A stretch of 64,000 nucleotides of DNA from Pseudooceanicola aestuarii (GTDB taxonomy: Bacteria; Pseudomonadota; Alphaproteobacteria; Rhodobacterales; Rhodobacteraceae): assembly GCF_010614805.1 (NCBI RefSeq), contig NZ_JAAFZC010000001.1, positions 1,032,001-1,096,000 on the forward strand, written 5' to 3'. The translations under genes were made by a program, and so were the position numbers. The notes under the pieces were generated by a model. The model was not told where the DNA came from. It saw only the letters and a list, made by a program, of their open reading frames with translations, and did not search any database. Positions within the stretch are counted from its first letter, which is position 1; the number at the start of each line of letters is the position of its first letter. Positions 1 through 9,393 of this stretch are shown here, in pieces.

Positions 1-348
1 GCCCGCACCATCTTCAATACCAAAGACACTTTTCAGACCTGAAAATTAAATGAGCTATTCCATCGAAATAGCCGACGATCACGCTGTTGCGCGTGCAGAA
101 GATAGGTGATGCCCCATCTGATCATGTGGATTTCATTCGCCTTCCACTCCAAGGAGTTATAGCGAGTATCGGGTTTCTGCGCGGAAACATTTAAGACTTC
201 TTTCAACGATCCAGACACCGCGAGACGGCACCTTTGCTTCCGTCCGTAGCAGCGAGAGTCCACACTCGAACACTTTCACAACGTATGACAAACGGGCTTT
301 CTATACACAAGCTTTCAAGAGCAGTAACCTGGAGAGCCGTATATGAAC
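1..348. other. Low-GC flank left of the IS element
   Basis: This stretch is visibly richer in A and T than the core genes further right. The only reading frame of note runs on the minus strand from a GTG at 263 to a stop at 33 (76 codons). Its product is basic, with many Arg and Trp residues, and I do not recognise it. The frame has no convincing ribosome binding site. It may be the remnant of a gene cut by the insertion at 349 or chance coding. I see no RNA gene or repeat here. Confidence 0.4.
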
Positions 349-361
349 TGACCTGCTCCCC
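349..361. repeat. Left terminal inverted repeat of the IS
   Basis: TGACCTGCTCCCC, exactly complementary to 1544-1556. It lies just beyond the orfB stop codon. Confidence 0.9.
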
Positions 362-371
362 ATTGAGTCCG

Positions 372-1228
372 CTAATTTGGGTTAGCTCTGTTCAGGTTTT
401 GGTCCTTCTTTGACCGGTTAGCATATTCCGCTGGCGTGAGGCCAGCGAGGCTTGTGTGTGGGCGGTGGTAGTTGAAGTCGGTGCGCCAGGCAGCGATCAG
501 GTCGCGGGCGTGGCGCAGGCTATCGAACAGGTGCTCATTCAGACATTCGTCGCGCATCCTGCCGTTGAAGCTTTCGACAAACCCATTCTGCATCGGCTTG
601 CCAGGGGCGATATAGTGCCAGTCGACCTTGCGGTCTTCTTGCCCTTTCAGGATCGCGTTACTGGTCAGCTCGGTTCCATTATCGCTGACCACCATGCATG
701 GGTAGCCCCGCATTTCGGCAATCCTATCCAGCTCACGACCTACGCGGTCACCTGACCTGAGAGCGAGGTGTCGACCACAGCGGCCAGACATTCGCGGCTG
801 AAGTCATCAATCACGTTCAAGATGCGGAACCGGCGACCGCACGATAGGCTGTCAGACACGAAGTCGAGCGACCATCGCTGGTTCGGCCCCTGTGGGATCG
901 TCATGGGTGCTCTGATCCCGATGGCGCGCTTGCGTCCGCCACGTTTACGCACTGTTAATCCTTCTTCGCGGTAGATCCGATACAGCTTCTTCCAGTTCAT
1001 GTGCCAGCCTTCGCGCTGCAGCAGAATGTGCAGCCGACGATAGCCAAACCGTCGACGCTCAAACGACAGTTCTTTCAACCGCCCACGCAGCTCCGTATCC
1101 GCTGGCCGCTTCGACACACGTCGATAGACCCGTGGATCAATACCGGCCAAGGCACAGGCGCGCTTTTGATTGTATCGCTTCTCTTTCATGGCCCAGGTCA
1201 CGGCGTTTCTGCGTGAGCCGGGCCTCAA
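372..1228 (-). pseudogene. IS3 transposase orfB, frameshifted
   Basis: DDE integrase-type transposase subunit of an IS3 element, read in two frames. The 5' part (1228-740) has the HTH_21-like region and the first Asp (WSLDFVSD), and runs to VVDTSLSG before hitting a stop. The 3' part carries the second Asp (VVSDNGTE), the catalytic Glu (NGFVESFNGRMRDE) and the usual C-terminal HRPHTSLAGLTPAEYA. The break is an exact 5-bp tandem duplication, CCTGACCTGA on the plus strand at 751-760. Removing one copy restores SLSGDRVGRELDRIAEM, the expected continuous reading. The catalytic residues are otherwise intact, so the lesion looks recent. The orfB frame opens at a TTG (1228) and is normally reached by frameshifting from orfA. 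Confidence 0.9.
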
Positions 1229-1491
1229 AAGTTTTTTCCCAGCATTTCCTTGAGCGTCGACACGTCCATCATCTGCTCAGCCAGCAACTTCTTTAGCTTG
1301 GCGTTCTCAACTTCCAGTGCCTTCAGCTTCTTCGCATCAGACACTTCCATCCCGCCATACTTGGACCGCCATTTGTAAAATGTCGCATCGCTGATACCGT
1401 GCTTGCGGCAAAGCTCCTTCGCTCCAAGCCCAGCCTGATGCTCTTTCAATATCCCAATGATCTGTTCTTCGCTGAAACGGCTTCTCTTCAT
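1225..1491 (-). CDS. IS3 transposase orfA
   Basis: An 88-residue N-terminal transposase subunit of the IS3 family. It begins MKRSRFSEEQIIGILKEH and has a helix-turn-helix of the IS911/HTH_Tnp_1 type (about residues 5-45, with CRKHGISDATFYKWRSKYGG), followed by a leucine-zipper-like coiled coil (about 55-85) used for multimerisation. The gene ends in LGKNF. Its last codons contain the slippery heptamer A-AAA-AAC (1231-1237), which would allow a -1 shift into orfB to make the full OrfAB transposase. Here OrfAB would still be truncated because orfB is damaged downstream, although OrfA alone should be made. Confidence 0.93.
   Translation of the reverse strand: MKRSRFSEEQIIGILKEHQAGLGAKELCRKHGISDATFYKWRSKYGGMEVSDAKKLKALEVENAKLKKLLAEQMMDVSTLKEMLGKNF
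1231..1237 (-). promoter_or_regulatory. Programmed -1 frameshift site between orfA and orfB
   Basis: On the minus strand the heptamer A-AAA-AAC is in the orfA frame, five codons or fewer before the orfA stop. A -1 slip leads directly into the orfB frame (LLRPGSRRNAV). This is the classic IS3-family slippery motif. Confidence 0.8.
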
Positions 1492-1518
1492 CGTCTGTCT
1501 CCTCAGTTGGAGAACAGG

Positions 1519-2967
1519 CTAACTCAAAACACCGGACGTTTCAGGGGAGCAGGTCAAGATCGTCTCGGGCAGCGCCTCTTCCGCACCTTGTCTCCACAAC
1601 TCGGCCTGCTCCCTACGACGTGCCAAGGTTTCGTGCCACTCTTGGGCCTCGCGATCTTTGAAGAAGTTGGCGTCCGGCGCCAAGCGGTTCACAGCATCTT
1701 CCACCTCCTCCAGGTCGACGCGAAAGAACTCCTTGCGCATATTTGAAACGTTGATCCGGCGGTCGGCGAATTCCCGGTGCAGGGCGTTCTCGAGAGCTGG
1801 CGCCTCGTCCGAATAAATCATGGCGTGCGTGTCGAAGCCGAACGGCACGCTCGCGTCGCCCAACTCCTTCACGCGATCGTCCGGATCAAGGCGTCGGGTC
1901 AGGCCGATCTTGACGACCTCTTCGCCGAAGCTGCCGATGTTCGAGATGATGTAGACGTAACCAGACTTCGTCATCTCGGCCATCGCTTTCGCGCGCTCTG
2001 TCTTTGCGTGGGCCTCCGCCAAGGCGGCCTGAAGGTCCGCGATACGGCTTTCGTCGACACCAGCCTCTTGGCGGGCCTTGTCGAGCATGTCCTGATATTT
2101 CTGCTCCTCCTTCTCAGCGGCCTTTGCCTCGGCGAGCAGCTTCTTCTCTTCGCGCTCCATTCGGGCGCGCTCGGCCCGCTCATCCTTCTCGATTTTGAGT
2201 TGCTCCCGATACTCGTGGGTGAGGTGTAACTCGTTCAGCTTGAGCGAGACGTATCGCTCGTTAATTGAAAGGTTCATGGAGGCATTGGCCGAGTTAATCT
2301 GCTTCGCGGCGTTCAGGATCCTCTTCTCCATGGCGACCACGTTGTTCCAACGCGTGTTCGCGATCGCCGCCTCGCATTCGTTATTGAAGGCGCGCATGGT
2401 CAGTCGCATCTGACGGTTGATCATGGTCTGCCCCTTGGAGAGGCTGCCATCGACGGTCCAATCGGTCGGGCAAATGGCGGCGGTCTTCTGCGACACCATC
2501 GCCTTCTGCTTCTCCCGTATCTGCTTGATCTGCTCCTTGAATATCTCACTGTCCCCGAAATCGAAGTGACGTTCATAGACACCGAGCTCTGCGAAGGCGA
2601 GGCGCTCGTCATAAACCGCGACCTGGTGCTCGAGCTTCTTCATGGTCTCGCGCTTACTGGCGTAGCTGGATCGCAGGTCGTCGATATTCCTGGCCAACTC
2701 GTCAGACTCAGCTTTCAACCGCCCGACCTCGGCCTCCATATCGATGATCGGTGAGTATTTCTGCTCGATCGCCTGCCGCTTCTCCTTTTCCTCCGCGAGG
2801 ATCCGGTAGCGGTCTTCGGCGGCCCGGGTCTTCTCCTGATCGAGCACGCGACCGAGGCGCTTTGTCCGCCTTCGCGCGACCAGGAATAGAATGAGAAAAA
2901 GCGGAAAGCCGATCAGGAATATCAGGACGGCGATCGGAAAAGCTATATTGGGGTCCAATTCTGGCAT
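1519..2967 (-). CDS. Membrane-anchored DUF4041 / GIY-YIG (T5orf172-MUG113) protein, 3' end replaced by the IS
   Basis: 482 residues from an ATG at 2967 with GAGG six bases upstream; a GTG directly before it is less likely. Order of parts: one N-terminal membrane helix (about 9-30), a charged coiled coil (35-120), a DUF4041-like segment (about 125-255), a second Lys/Glu/Ala-rich coiled coil (255-330), and a GIY-YIG-type domain (336-425) with YVYIIS, VVKIGLTRR and a later Glu in PALENALHREF. Residues 1-470 are native. The last 12 (LTCSPETSGVLS) are encoded by the IS terminal repeat, so the original C-terminus is lost. The catalytic-looking region is intact and the protein may still work. Proteins of this make-up are scattered in phages and mobile regions. 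A DNA-cleaving role is inferred from the fold only. It stands alone, with no recognisable partner gene. Confidence 0.75.
   Translation of the reverse strand: MPELDPNIAFPIAVLIFLIGFPLFLILFLVARRRTKRLGRVLDQEKTRAAEDRYRILAEEKEKRQAIEQKYSPIIDMEAEVGRLKAESDELARNIDDLRSSYASKRETMKKLEHQVAVYDERLAFAELGVYERHFDFGDSEIFKEQIKQIREKQKAMVSQKTAAICPTDWTVDGSLSKGQTMINRQMRLTMRAFNNECEAAIANTRWNNVVAMEKRILNAAKQINSANASMNLSINERYVSLKLNELHLTHEYREQLKIEKDERAERARMEREEKKLLAEAKAAEKEEQKYQDMLDKARQEAGVDESRIADLQAALAEAHAKTERAKAMAEMTKSGYVYIISNIGSFGEEVVKIGLTRRLDPDDRVKELGDASVPFGFDTHAMIYSDEAPALENALHREFADRRINVSNMRKEFFRVDLEEVEDAVNRLAPDANFFKDREAQEWHETLARRREQAELWRQGAEEALPETILTCSPETSGVLS
1544..1556. repeat. Right terminal inverted repeat of the IS
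   Basis: GGGGAGCAGGTCA, the complement of 349-361. It also supplies codons 471 onward of the interrupted GIY-YIG gene. Confidence 0.9.
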
Positions 2968-3350
2968 CACGCACCTCTTTCGCGAACTCGGAAATGAGGC
3001 ACATAAAATCCAGTCAAATCAAGACCGGGGCCGCAATTGAAGATTACGTGCGCTCCCTGCGGTCGCCACGCCGGCTTTCAACGCTGAGCTGAGGCCCAAG
3101 GCCTTCCTGCGGAGAAGTAGGCTACGGTCTCGGTTGATGGGCAATGCGCATCAACCGAGACCGAAAGGCAAAGCTCGCTCGTTTTGCAGACGCTGTTCCA
3201 CGTGCCCTGCGCGACGCAGCTCCAAAAACCGTCAAGGCCAAGACCTTGCGCTAACCATCTGAAATAAATAGGAAACGCAGCCCCGCCCCGACCCGGTCAC
3301 GCGAAAAAATATGCGCACCGCGAAAAAACACCCGCTCACCTACAACCCCC
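2968..3350. other. Non-coding stretch between the GIY-YIG gene and gyrB
   Basis: No convincing gene. It contains a perfect 15-bp hairpin (3125-3163) and a direct repeat CGCGAAAAAA (3300-3309 and 3319-3328). A 36-codon basic frame on the plus strand (3144-3254) starts inside the hairpin, lacks a ribosome binding site and is not called. The stretch must include the 3' end of the gyrB transcript and the promoter of the GIY-YIG gene, but I cannot place either exactly. Confidence 0.6.
3125..3163. repeat. Perfect 15-bp inverted repeat, 9-nt loop
   Basis: Arms CGGTCTCGGTTGATG (3125-3139) and its exact complement (3149-3163). Neither strand has a T-run after it, so it is not a standard intrinsic terminator. 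It lies about 190 bases beyond the gyrB stop codon. Confidence 0.85.
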
Positions 3351-5826
<2,476 letters not shown>

Positions 5827-5894
5827 GCGCATGACACGAAGTTTGGGGTGGTCCCGGGGCAGTGTTTCGCCGGTGCGGCGGGGCCGCGGCGCAT

Positions 5895-6515
5895 TCAGGT
5901 AAAGGGGATCACCAGACCGACGCAGATCATCAGGCAACCGGCCGCGATATTGGTCCGCCGGATCGCCGTCCCGGAGGACAGAAGCCGCCGCGCGCGGTCG
6001 ATGAAATAGGCCAGGATCAGGTTGCCGATCAACGGCACCAACGCGGAAATCACGCTGATCGCCGCGATGTCCCAGCCCGTCATCGCCGTCAGGTCGAAGA
6101 AGCCGGGCAACACCCCCATATAGAACAGGATCGCCTTGGGATTACCCAGGATCACCGCCAGCCCGGCGATGAACCCCGCCCACATGCCCGGCCGCGTCAG
6201 GCGGCTGTCGCTGGCGATCGACTTGTCGGCGTTGCGGATCAGAAGGGCGCCCATCACCAGGAACATCGCGGCGCCAACGAATTTCAGCACGACCATCAGG
6301 CCCGTCACCTGCCCCACAACCCAGGTCACGCCCAGGATCGCCAGCAGCGGCCACAGCACATCGCCCACCACAACGCCCAAGGCCAGCGGCCATGCTGCAT
6401 GGAAGCCGCCCGCCATGGCACGTGCGGTCAGGGCCAGCCAGACCGGCCCCGGTGTCAGAAACAGGACGAACAGCGCCCCGGCGTAAAAGGCCAGTTCGGC
6501 CAGGGAAATACTCAT
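5895..6515 (-). CDS. LysE/RhtB-family amino-acid exporter
   Basis: 206 residues, the normal LysE/RhtB length, with about six hydrophobic segments spanning the inner membrane. The family signature near the N-terminus is visible (LFLTPGPVWLALTARAMAGG, with the PGP turn), and a second conserved stretch reads NPKAILFYMGVLPGFF. These proteins export amino acids or related metabolites in exchange for protons; the substrate cannot be read from sequence. Its start overlaps the stop of the upstream VOC gene by 4 nt (6512-6515), so the two are probably co-translated with recF. Between it and gyrB lie 126 bases that hold the gyrB promoter. Confidence 0.9.
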   Translation of the reverse strand: MSISLAELAFYAGALFVLFLTPGPVWLALTARAMAGGFHAAWPLALGVVVGDVLWPLLAILGVTWVVGQVTGLMVVLKFVGAAMFLVMGALLIRNADKSIASDSRLTRPGMWAGFIAGLAVILGNPKAILFYMGVLPGFFDLTAMTGWDIAAISVISALVPLIGNLILAYFIDRARRLLSSGTAIRRTNIAAGCLMICVGLVIPFT

Positions 6516-6943
6516 TCGGGCCTCGGAATGGTCAGGCGGCCGTCATCGTCCAGCGGCCAGAAAGGATTATGTGCGACTTCCCAGACATGCCCGTCGGGAT
6601 CAGCGTAGTAACCGGAATAGCCGCCCCAGAATACCGGCTCCGGCGCTTTCAGTGCGGTGGCCCCGGCCGCCAGCGCGGCGGCATAGGCCGCGTCGACCCC
6701 GGCGCGGTCAGTGAAGTTCTGCGCCAGCGTGACCGCCCCGGTGCCCAGATCCACGCCCGGCCGGCCCTGATCTTTTGCCAGATCTGCGCGCCCGAACAGG
6801 CCCAACGCCATGCCGTCCAACTGGTAGAATGCGACGCCCGGCTGGCTTTCCGCTTCGGTCCAGCCAAGCGCGGCATAGAAGGCGCGGGCGCGCGGCAGGT
6901 CGTCGGTGCCCAGCGTGACGAGCGATATCCGTTGTGGCGTCAT
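6512..6943 (-). CDS. VOC (glyoxalase/bleomycin-resistance fold) protein
   Basis: 143 residues with two beta-alpha-beta-beta-beta modules typical of the vicinal-oxygen-chelate superfamily. It begins with RISLVTLGTDDLPRARAFYAALGW and ends with YYADPDGHVWEVAHNPFW, the usual DPDGxxWE closing motif. These proteins bind a metal or small ligand and may be isomerases, dioxygenases or resistance proteins. The glyoxalase I metal set is incomplete, so no reaction is assigned. It overlaps recF by 4 nt (6940-6943) and LysE by 4 nt, so it is the middle gene of a coupled trio. Confidence 0.9.
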   Translation of the reverse strand: MTPQRISLVTLGTDDLPRARAFYAALGWTEAESQPGVAFYQLDGMALGLFGRADLAKDQGRPGVDLGTGAVTLAQNFTDRAGVDAAYAAALAAGATALKAPEPVFWGGYSGYYADPDGHVWEVAHNPFWPLDDDGRLTIPRPE

Positions 6944-8049
6944 GGCGTCCTTTCCAGAAGGCCGCTTTCGCCGCCCTGTTCGGTGATCTCGATGTGATGG
7001 GCGCGGCTGCCCAACTCCTCAAAAAGCTCCGGCCCGGTGCCGGTCATCCAGGCCTGCGCGCCCAGGGCGCAGACCTCGTCATAAAGAGCAGCACGGCGGG
7101 TGGCGTCAAGGTGAGCGGCGACCTCGTCCAGCAGCAGGATCGGTGGCGCGCCGAAATCCCGCGCCAATCCGCGCGCATTCGACAGGATCAGGGAGACGAG
7201 CAGCGCCTTCTGCTCTCCGGTGGAGGCATCGCGCGCCGCGATCCCCTTGGCCGGCCAATGCGCCTCCATGTCCGCGCGATGCGGGCCCAGCAGCGTGCGC
7301 CCCGCTGCCATGTCCCGGCCGCGCCCGTCGCGCCAGGCGGCGCGCAGGGCATCGGCGCCATCGGGCAGGGGTCCGTCGGGATGGGTCAACGCCAGGTCGG
7401 CGGCGGGAAAGGCCGTCTCTGCCCCCGCCTGCGCCTGTGTGATCAGGTCCAGTGCATGCATGCGGTTGGCGGTCAGCTGCGCACCGGCCTCCGACATCTG
7501 GGTTTCCAGCGCGGTATACCAATGGGCATCACGCACCATGTCTTTCAGCAGGCGGTTGCGTTCACGCATCGCCTTTTCATAGGCCAGCGCTGCGTCGGCG
7601 TGGCCGGGCATGAAACTCAGCGTCATGCGATCCAGGAACCGCCGCCGCCCCTCGGCCCCTTCGATCCACAGCCGGTCCATGGCCGGCACCAGCCACAGAA
7701 CCCGCGCGATCCGGCCCAGGGCGACCTGCGGCGCCGCCTTGTCGTCGATGCGCAGGGCGCGGCTGCTTCCGGCCTCTGCGCCCATCGTGACCTCGTGCCC
7801 CTGCCCCAGCGTGTCCAGACGGCCCGTCAGCTTCCAGCCCAAAGCCTCGGGGCGGCGCGACAGATCCTCCGCCCGCGCGCGCCGCAGCCCCCGCCCCGGA
7901 GAGAACAGAGAAACCGCCTCCAGCAGGTTGGTCTTTCCCGCCCCGTTGGGGCCGTGCATCGCCACCGGACGGCCATCCGTTTCCACGGTGCCGTGCCGCC
8001 AGGAGCGGAAATGCGACAATGTCAGGCGGGTAAGGGTCAGCCCCTGCAT
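6940..8049 (-). CDS. recF: DNA replication and repair protein RecF
   Basis: 369 residues. SMC-like ATPase that helps load RecA at gaps on stalled forks together with RecO and RecR. Walker A is GPNGAGKTNLLEAV (about residues 33-46). The ABC signature region STGEQKALLVSLILS and the Walker B PILLLDEVAAHLD are near residues 270-320. Its start lies 67 bases after the dnaN stop, and its end overlaps the VOC gene. The dnaN-recF adjacency is the widespread bacterial order. Confidence 0.97.
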   Translation of the reverse strand: MQGLTLTRLTLSHFRSWRHGTVETDGRPVAMHGPNGAGKTNLLEAVSLFSPGRGLRRARAEDLSRRPEALGWKLTGRLDTLGQGHEVTMGAEAGSSRALRIDDKAAPQVALGRIARVLWLVPAMDRLWIEGAEGRRRFLDRMTLSFMPGHADAALAYEKAMRERNRLLKDMVRDAHWYTALETQMSEAGAQLTANRMHALDLITQAQAGAETAFPAADLALTHPDGPLPDGADALRAAWRDGRGRDMAAGRTLLGPHRADMEAHWPAKGIAARDASTGEQKALLVSLILSNARGLARDFGAPPILLLDEVAAHLDATRRAALYDEVCALGAQAWMTGTGPELFEELGSRAHHIEITEQGGESGLLERTP

Positions 8050-8116
8050 GGCGCGCCCCCGGATAGGCCCCGCCCCGGCCCGTCAGGCCGGAAACAAGGC
8101 AAAGGAATGCGTCCGG

Positions 8117-9235
8117 TCAGACGCGCATCGGCATGACGACATAAACGGCGGAGGTATCGTTCCCCTCGCGCATCAGGGTCGGATCGCCAGAGGAATTGAA
8201 CAGGAAAACCGCGTTCTCCCGATCCACCTGGCTGGCGATTTCCAGCAGGTATTTCGCGTTGAACCCGATCTCCAGCTTGTCGTCGCCATAGGCCACGGCC
8301 AGCTCTTCTTCGGCTGCGCCGCTGTCGGGCGCGTTGACGGACAGGACCAGCCGATCTTCCGTCAGGCTCATCTTCACGGCACGCGACCGTTCGGAGGACA
8401 CGGTGGCCACACGGTCCACTGCCTGCGCGAATTCGGAGGCATCGACCTCAAGCCGCCGGGTGTTGCCTGACGGAATGACGCGGCCGTAATCGGGGAAGGT
8501 GCCGTCGATGACCTTGGATGTCAGGGTGATATGCGGCGTGGCGAACCGGACCTTGGTTTCCGAGACGGAGACCGCGACTTCCAGCTCGTCATCGTCCAGC
8601 AGCTTGCGCAATTCGCCCACCGTCTTGCGGGGCACGATCACGCCGGGCATTTCCTCGGCCCCGCCGGGCAGATCGGCATCGATTCGCGCCAGCCGGTGAC
8701 CATCGGTCGCGACACAGCGCAGCTTGCGGGTGCCCTCGTCCTCGGCGACATGCATGTAGACGCCGTTCAGGTAGTACCGCGTCTCCTCCGTCGAGATGGC
8801 GAATTTCGACTTGTCGAACAGGCGGCGCAGAACCGGCGCGGGCGCGGTAAAGTTCGATGCGTATTCGGAGGACGCCATGACCGGGAAATCCTCCCGCGGC
8901 AGGGTCGCCAGGTTGAAGGTCGACCGCCCGGCGGCCACGGTCAGCCGGCCATGCGCGCCATCATCGGTCAATGACACCTGCGCCCCGTCGGGCAGTTTGC
9001 GCACGATTTCATGCAGGGTCACGGCGCTGACCGTCGTGGCGCCCGCGCGTTCGACCATCGCGGCGGCCTTGTCGACCACTTCGATATCCAGGTCGGTCGC
9101 GCGGAACTGGACCTCGTTGCCTTCCGCCTCGATCAGGACATTGGCGAGGATGGGAATCGTGTTCCGCCGCTCCACCACCGATTGCGCCTGCGAGACGGCC
9201 TTTAGCAGCGCGCTGCGTTCGATGCTGAATTTCAT
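8117..9235 (-). CDS. dnaN: DNA polymerase III beta clamp
   Basis: 372 residues, starting at MKFSIERSALLKAVSQAQ. An in-frame ATG 60 nt further upstream would add 20 residues that do not belong to the family, so 9235 is chosen. The ring-shaped dimer encircles DNA and tethers polymerases. Three similar domains of about 120 residues are recognisable. Near the C-terminus is GFNAKYLLEIASQ, and it ends YVVMPMRV, the usual clamp terminus. It lies between dnaA and recF on the same strand. Confidence 0.98.
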   Translation of the reverse strand: MKFSIERSALLKAVSQAQSVVERRNTIPILANVLIEAEGNEVQFRATDLDIEVVDKAAAMVERAGATTVSAVTLHEIVRKLPDGAQVSLTDDGAHGRLTVAAGRSTFNLATLPREDFPVMASSEYASNFTAPAPVLRRLFDKSKFAISTEETRYYLNGVYMHVAEDEGTRKLRCVATDGHRLARIDADLPGGAEEMPGVIVPRKTVGELRKLLDDDELEVAVSVSETKVRFATPHITLTSKVIDGTFPDYGRVIPSGNTRRLEVDASEFAQAVDRVATVSSERSRAVKMSLTEDRLVLSVNAPDSGAAEEELAVAYGDDKLEIGFNAKYLLEIASQVDRENAVFLFNSSGDPTLMREGNDTSAVYVVMPMRV

Positions 9236-9393
9236 GGCCCTCGCTCCTGTCCGATATCGGGACCAGAACGCTACCTGTTCCGGCCCCCGATACAACGATT
9301 TTTTCCGTTTTCACCGGGTTTCGGGCAAGGGTCAAGCGCAGCGCGGCACGCAGGACACAGCCCGCCCGGTTTCGCGGCGCTTCCCGACCCGGA
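9236..9393. other. dnaA-dnaN intergenic region
   Basis: 158 bases. A weak minus-strand -35-like TTGACC can be seen near 9330, but no convincing -10 follows at the right distance. No DnaA box is seen. Confidence 0.4.

Larger units (their letters stand above)
349..1556 (-). mobile_element. IS3-family insertion sequence (IS407-like group)
   Basis: A 1208-bp element bounded by perfect 13-bp terminal inverted repeats, TGACCTGCTCCCC at 349-361 and its complement at 1544-1556; weaker similarity between the ends continues inward. It carries orfA and a broken orfB on the minus strand, in the usual IS3 layout with orfB in the -1 frame. The flanks read GAAC on the left and AGAT on the right, so no 3-4 bp target duplication is visible. 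It either lost the duplication or sits at a rearrangement junction. Its orfB is frameshifted, so this copy is probably unable to move without help. Confidence 0.9.

Noticed and set aside
345..1560. Target-site duplication of the IS
   Set aside because: The three to four bases outside the two terminal repeats differ (GAAC against AGAT).
1519..2967. Complete restriction, toxin-antitoxin or other known defence system
   Set aside because: Only one nuclease-like gene is present, with no methylase, antitoxin or partner in reach. It is reported as a candidate only.
3144..3254. 36-codon basic frame on the plus strand
   Set aside because: The ATG sits in the loop of the 15-bp hairpin, with no ribosome binding site and no recognisable product.
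9236..9295. Twenty extra N-terminal residues for DnaN
   Set aside because: The family begins at MKFSIERSALL. Similar unwarranted extensions were dropped for dnaA, mutM, trhO, pncA, ahcY, regA, addA, mltA, coaE, dnaQ, maf and rho.
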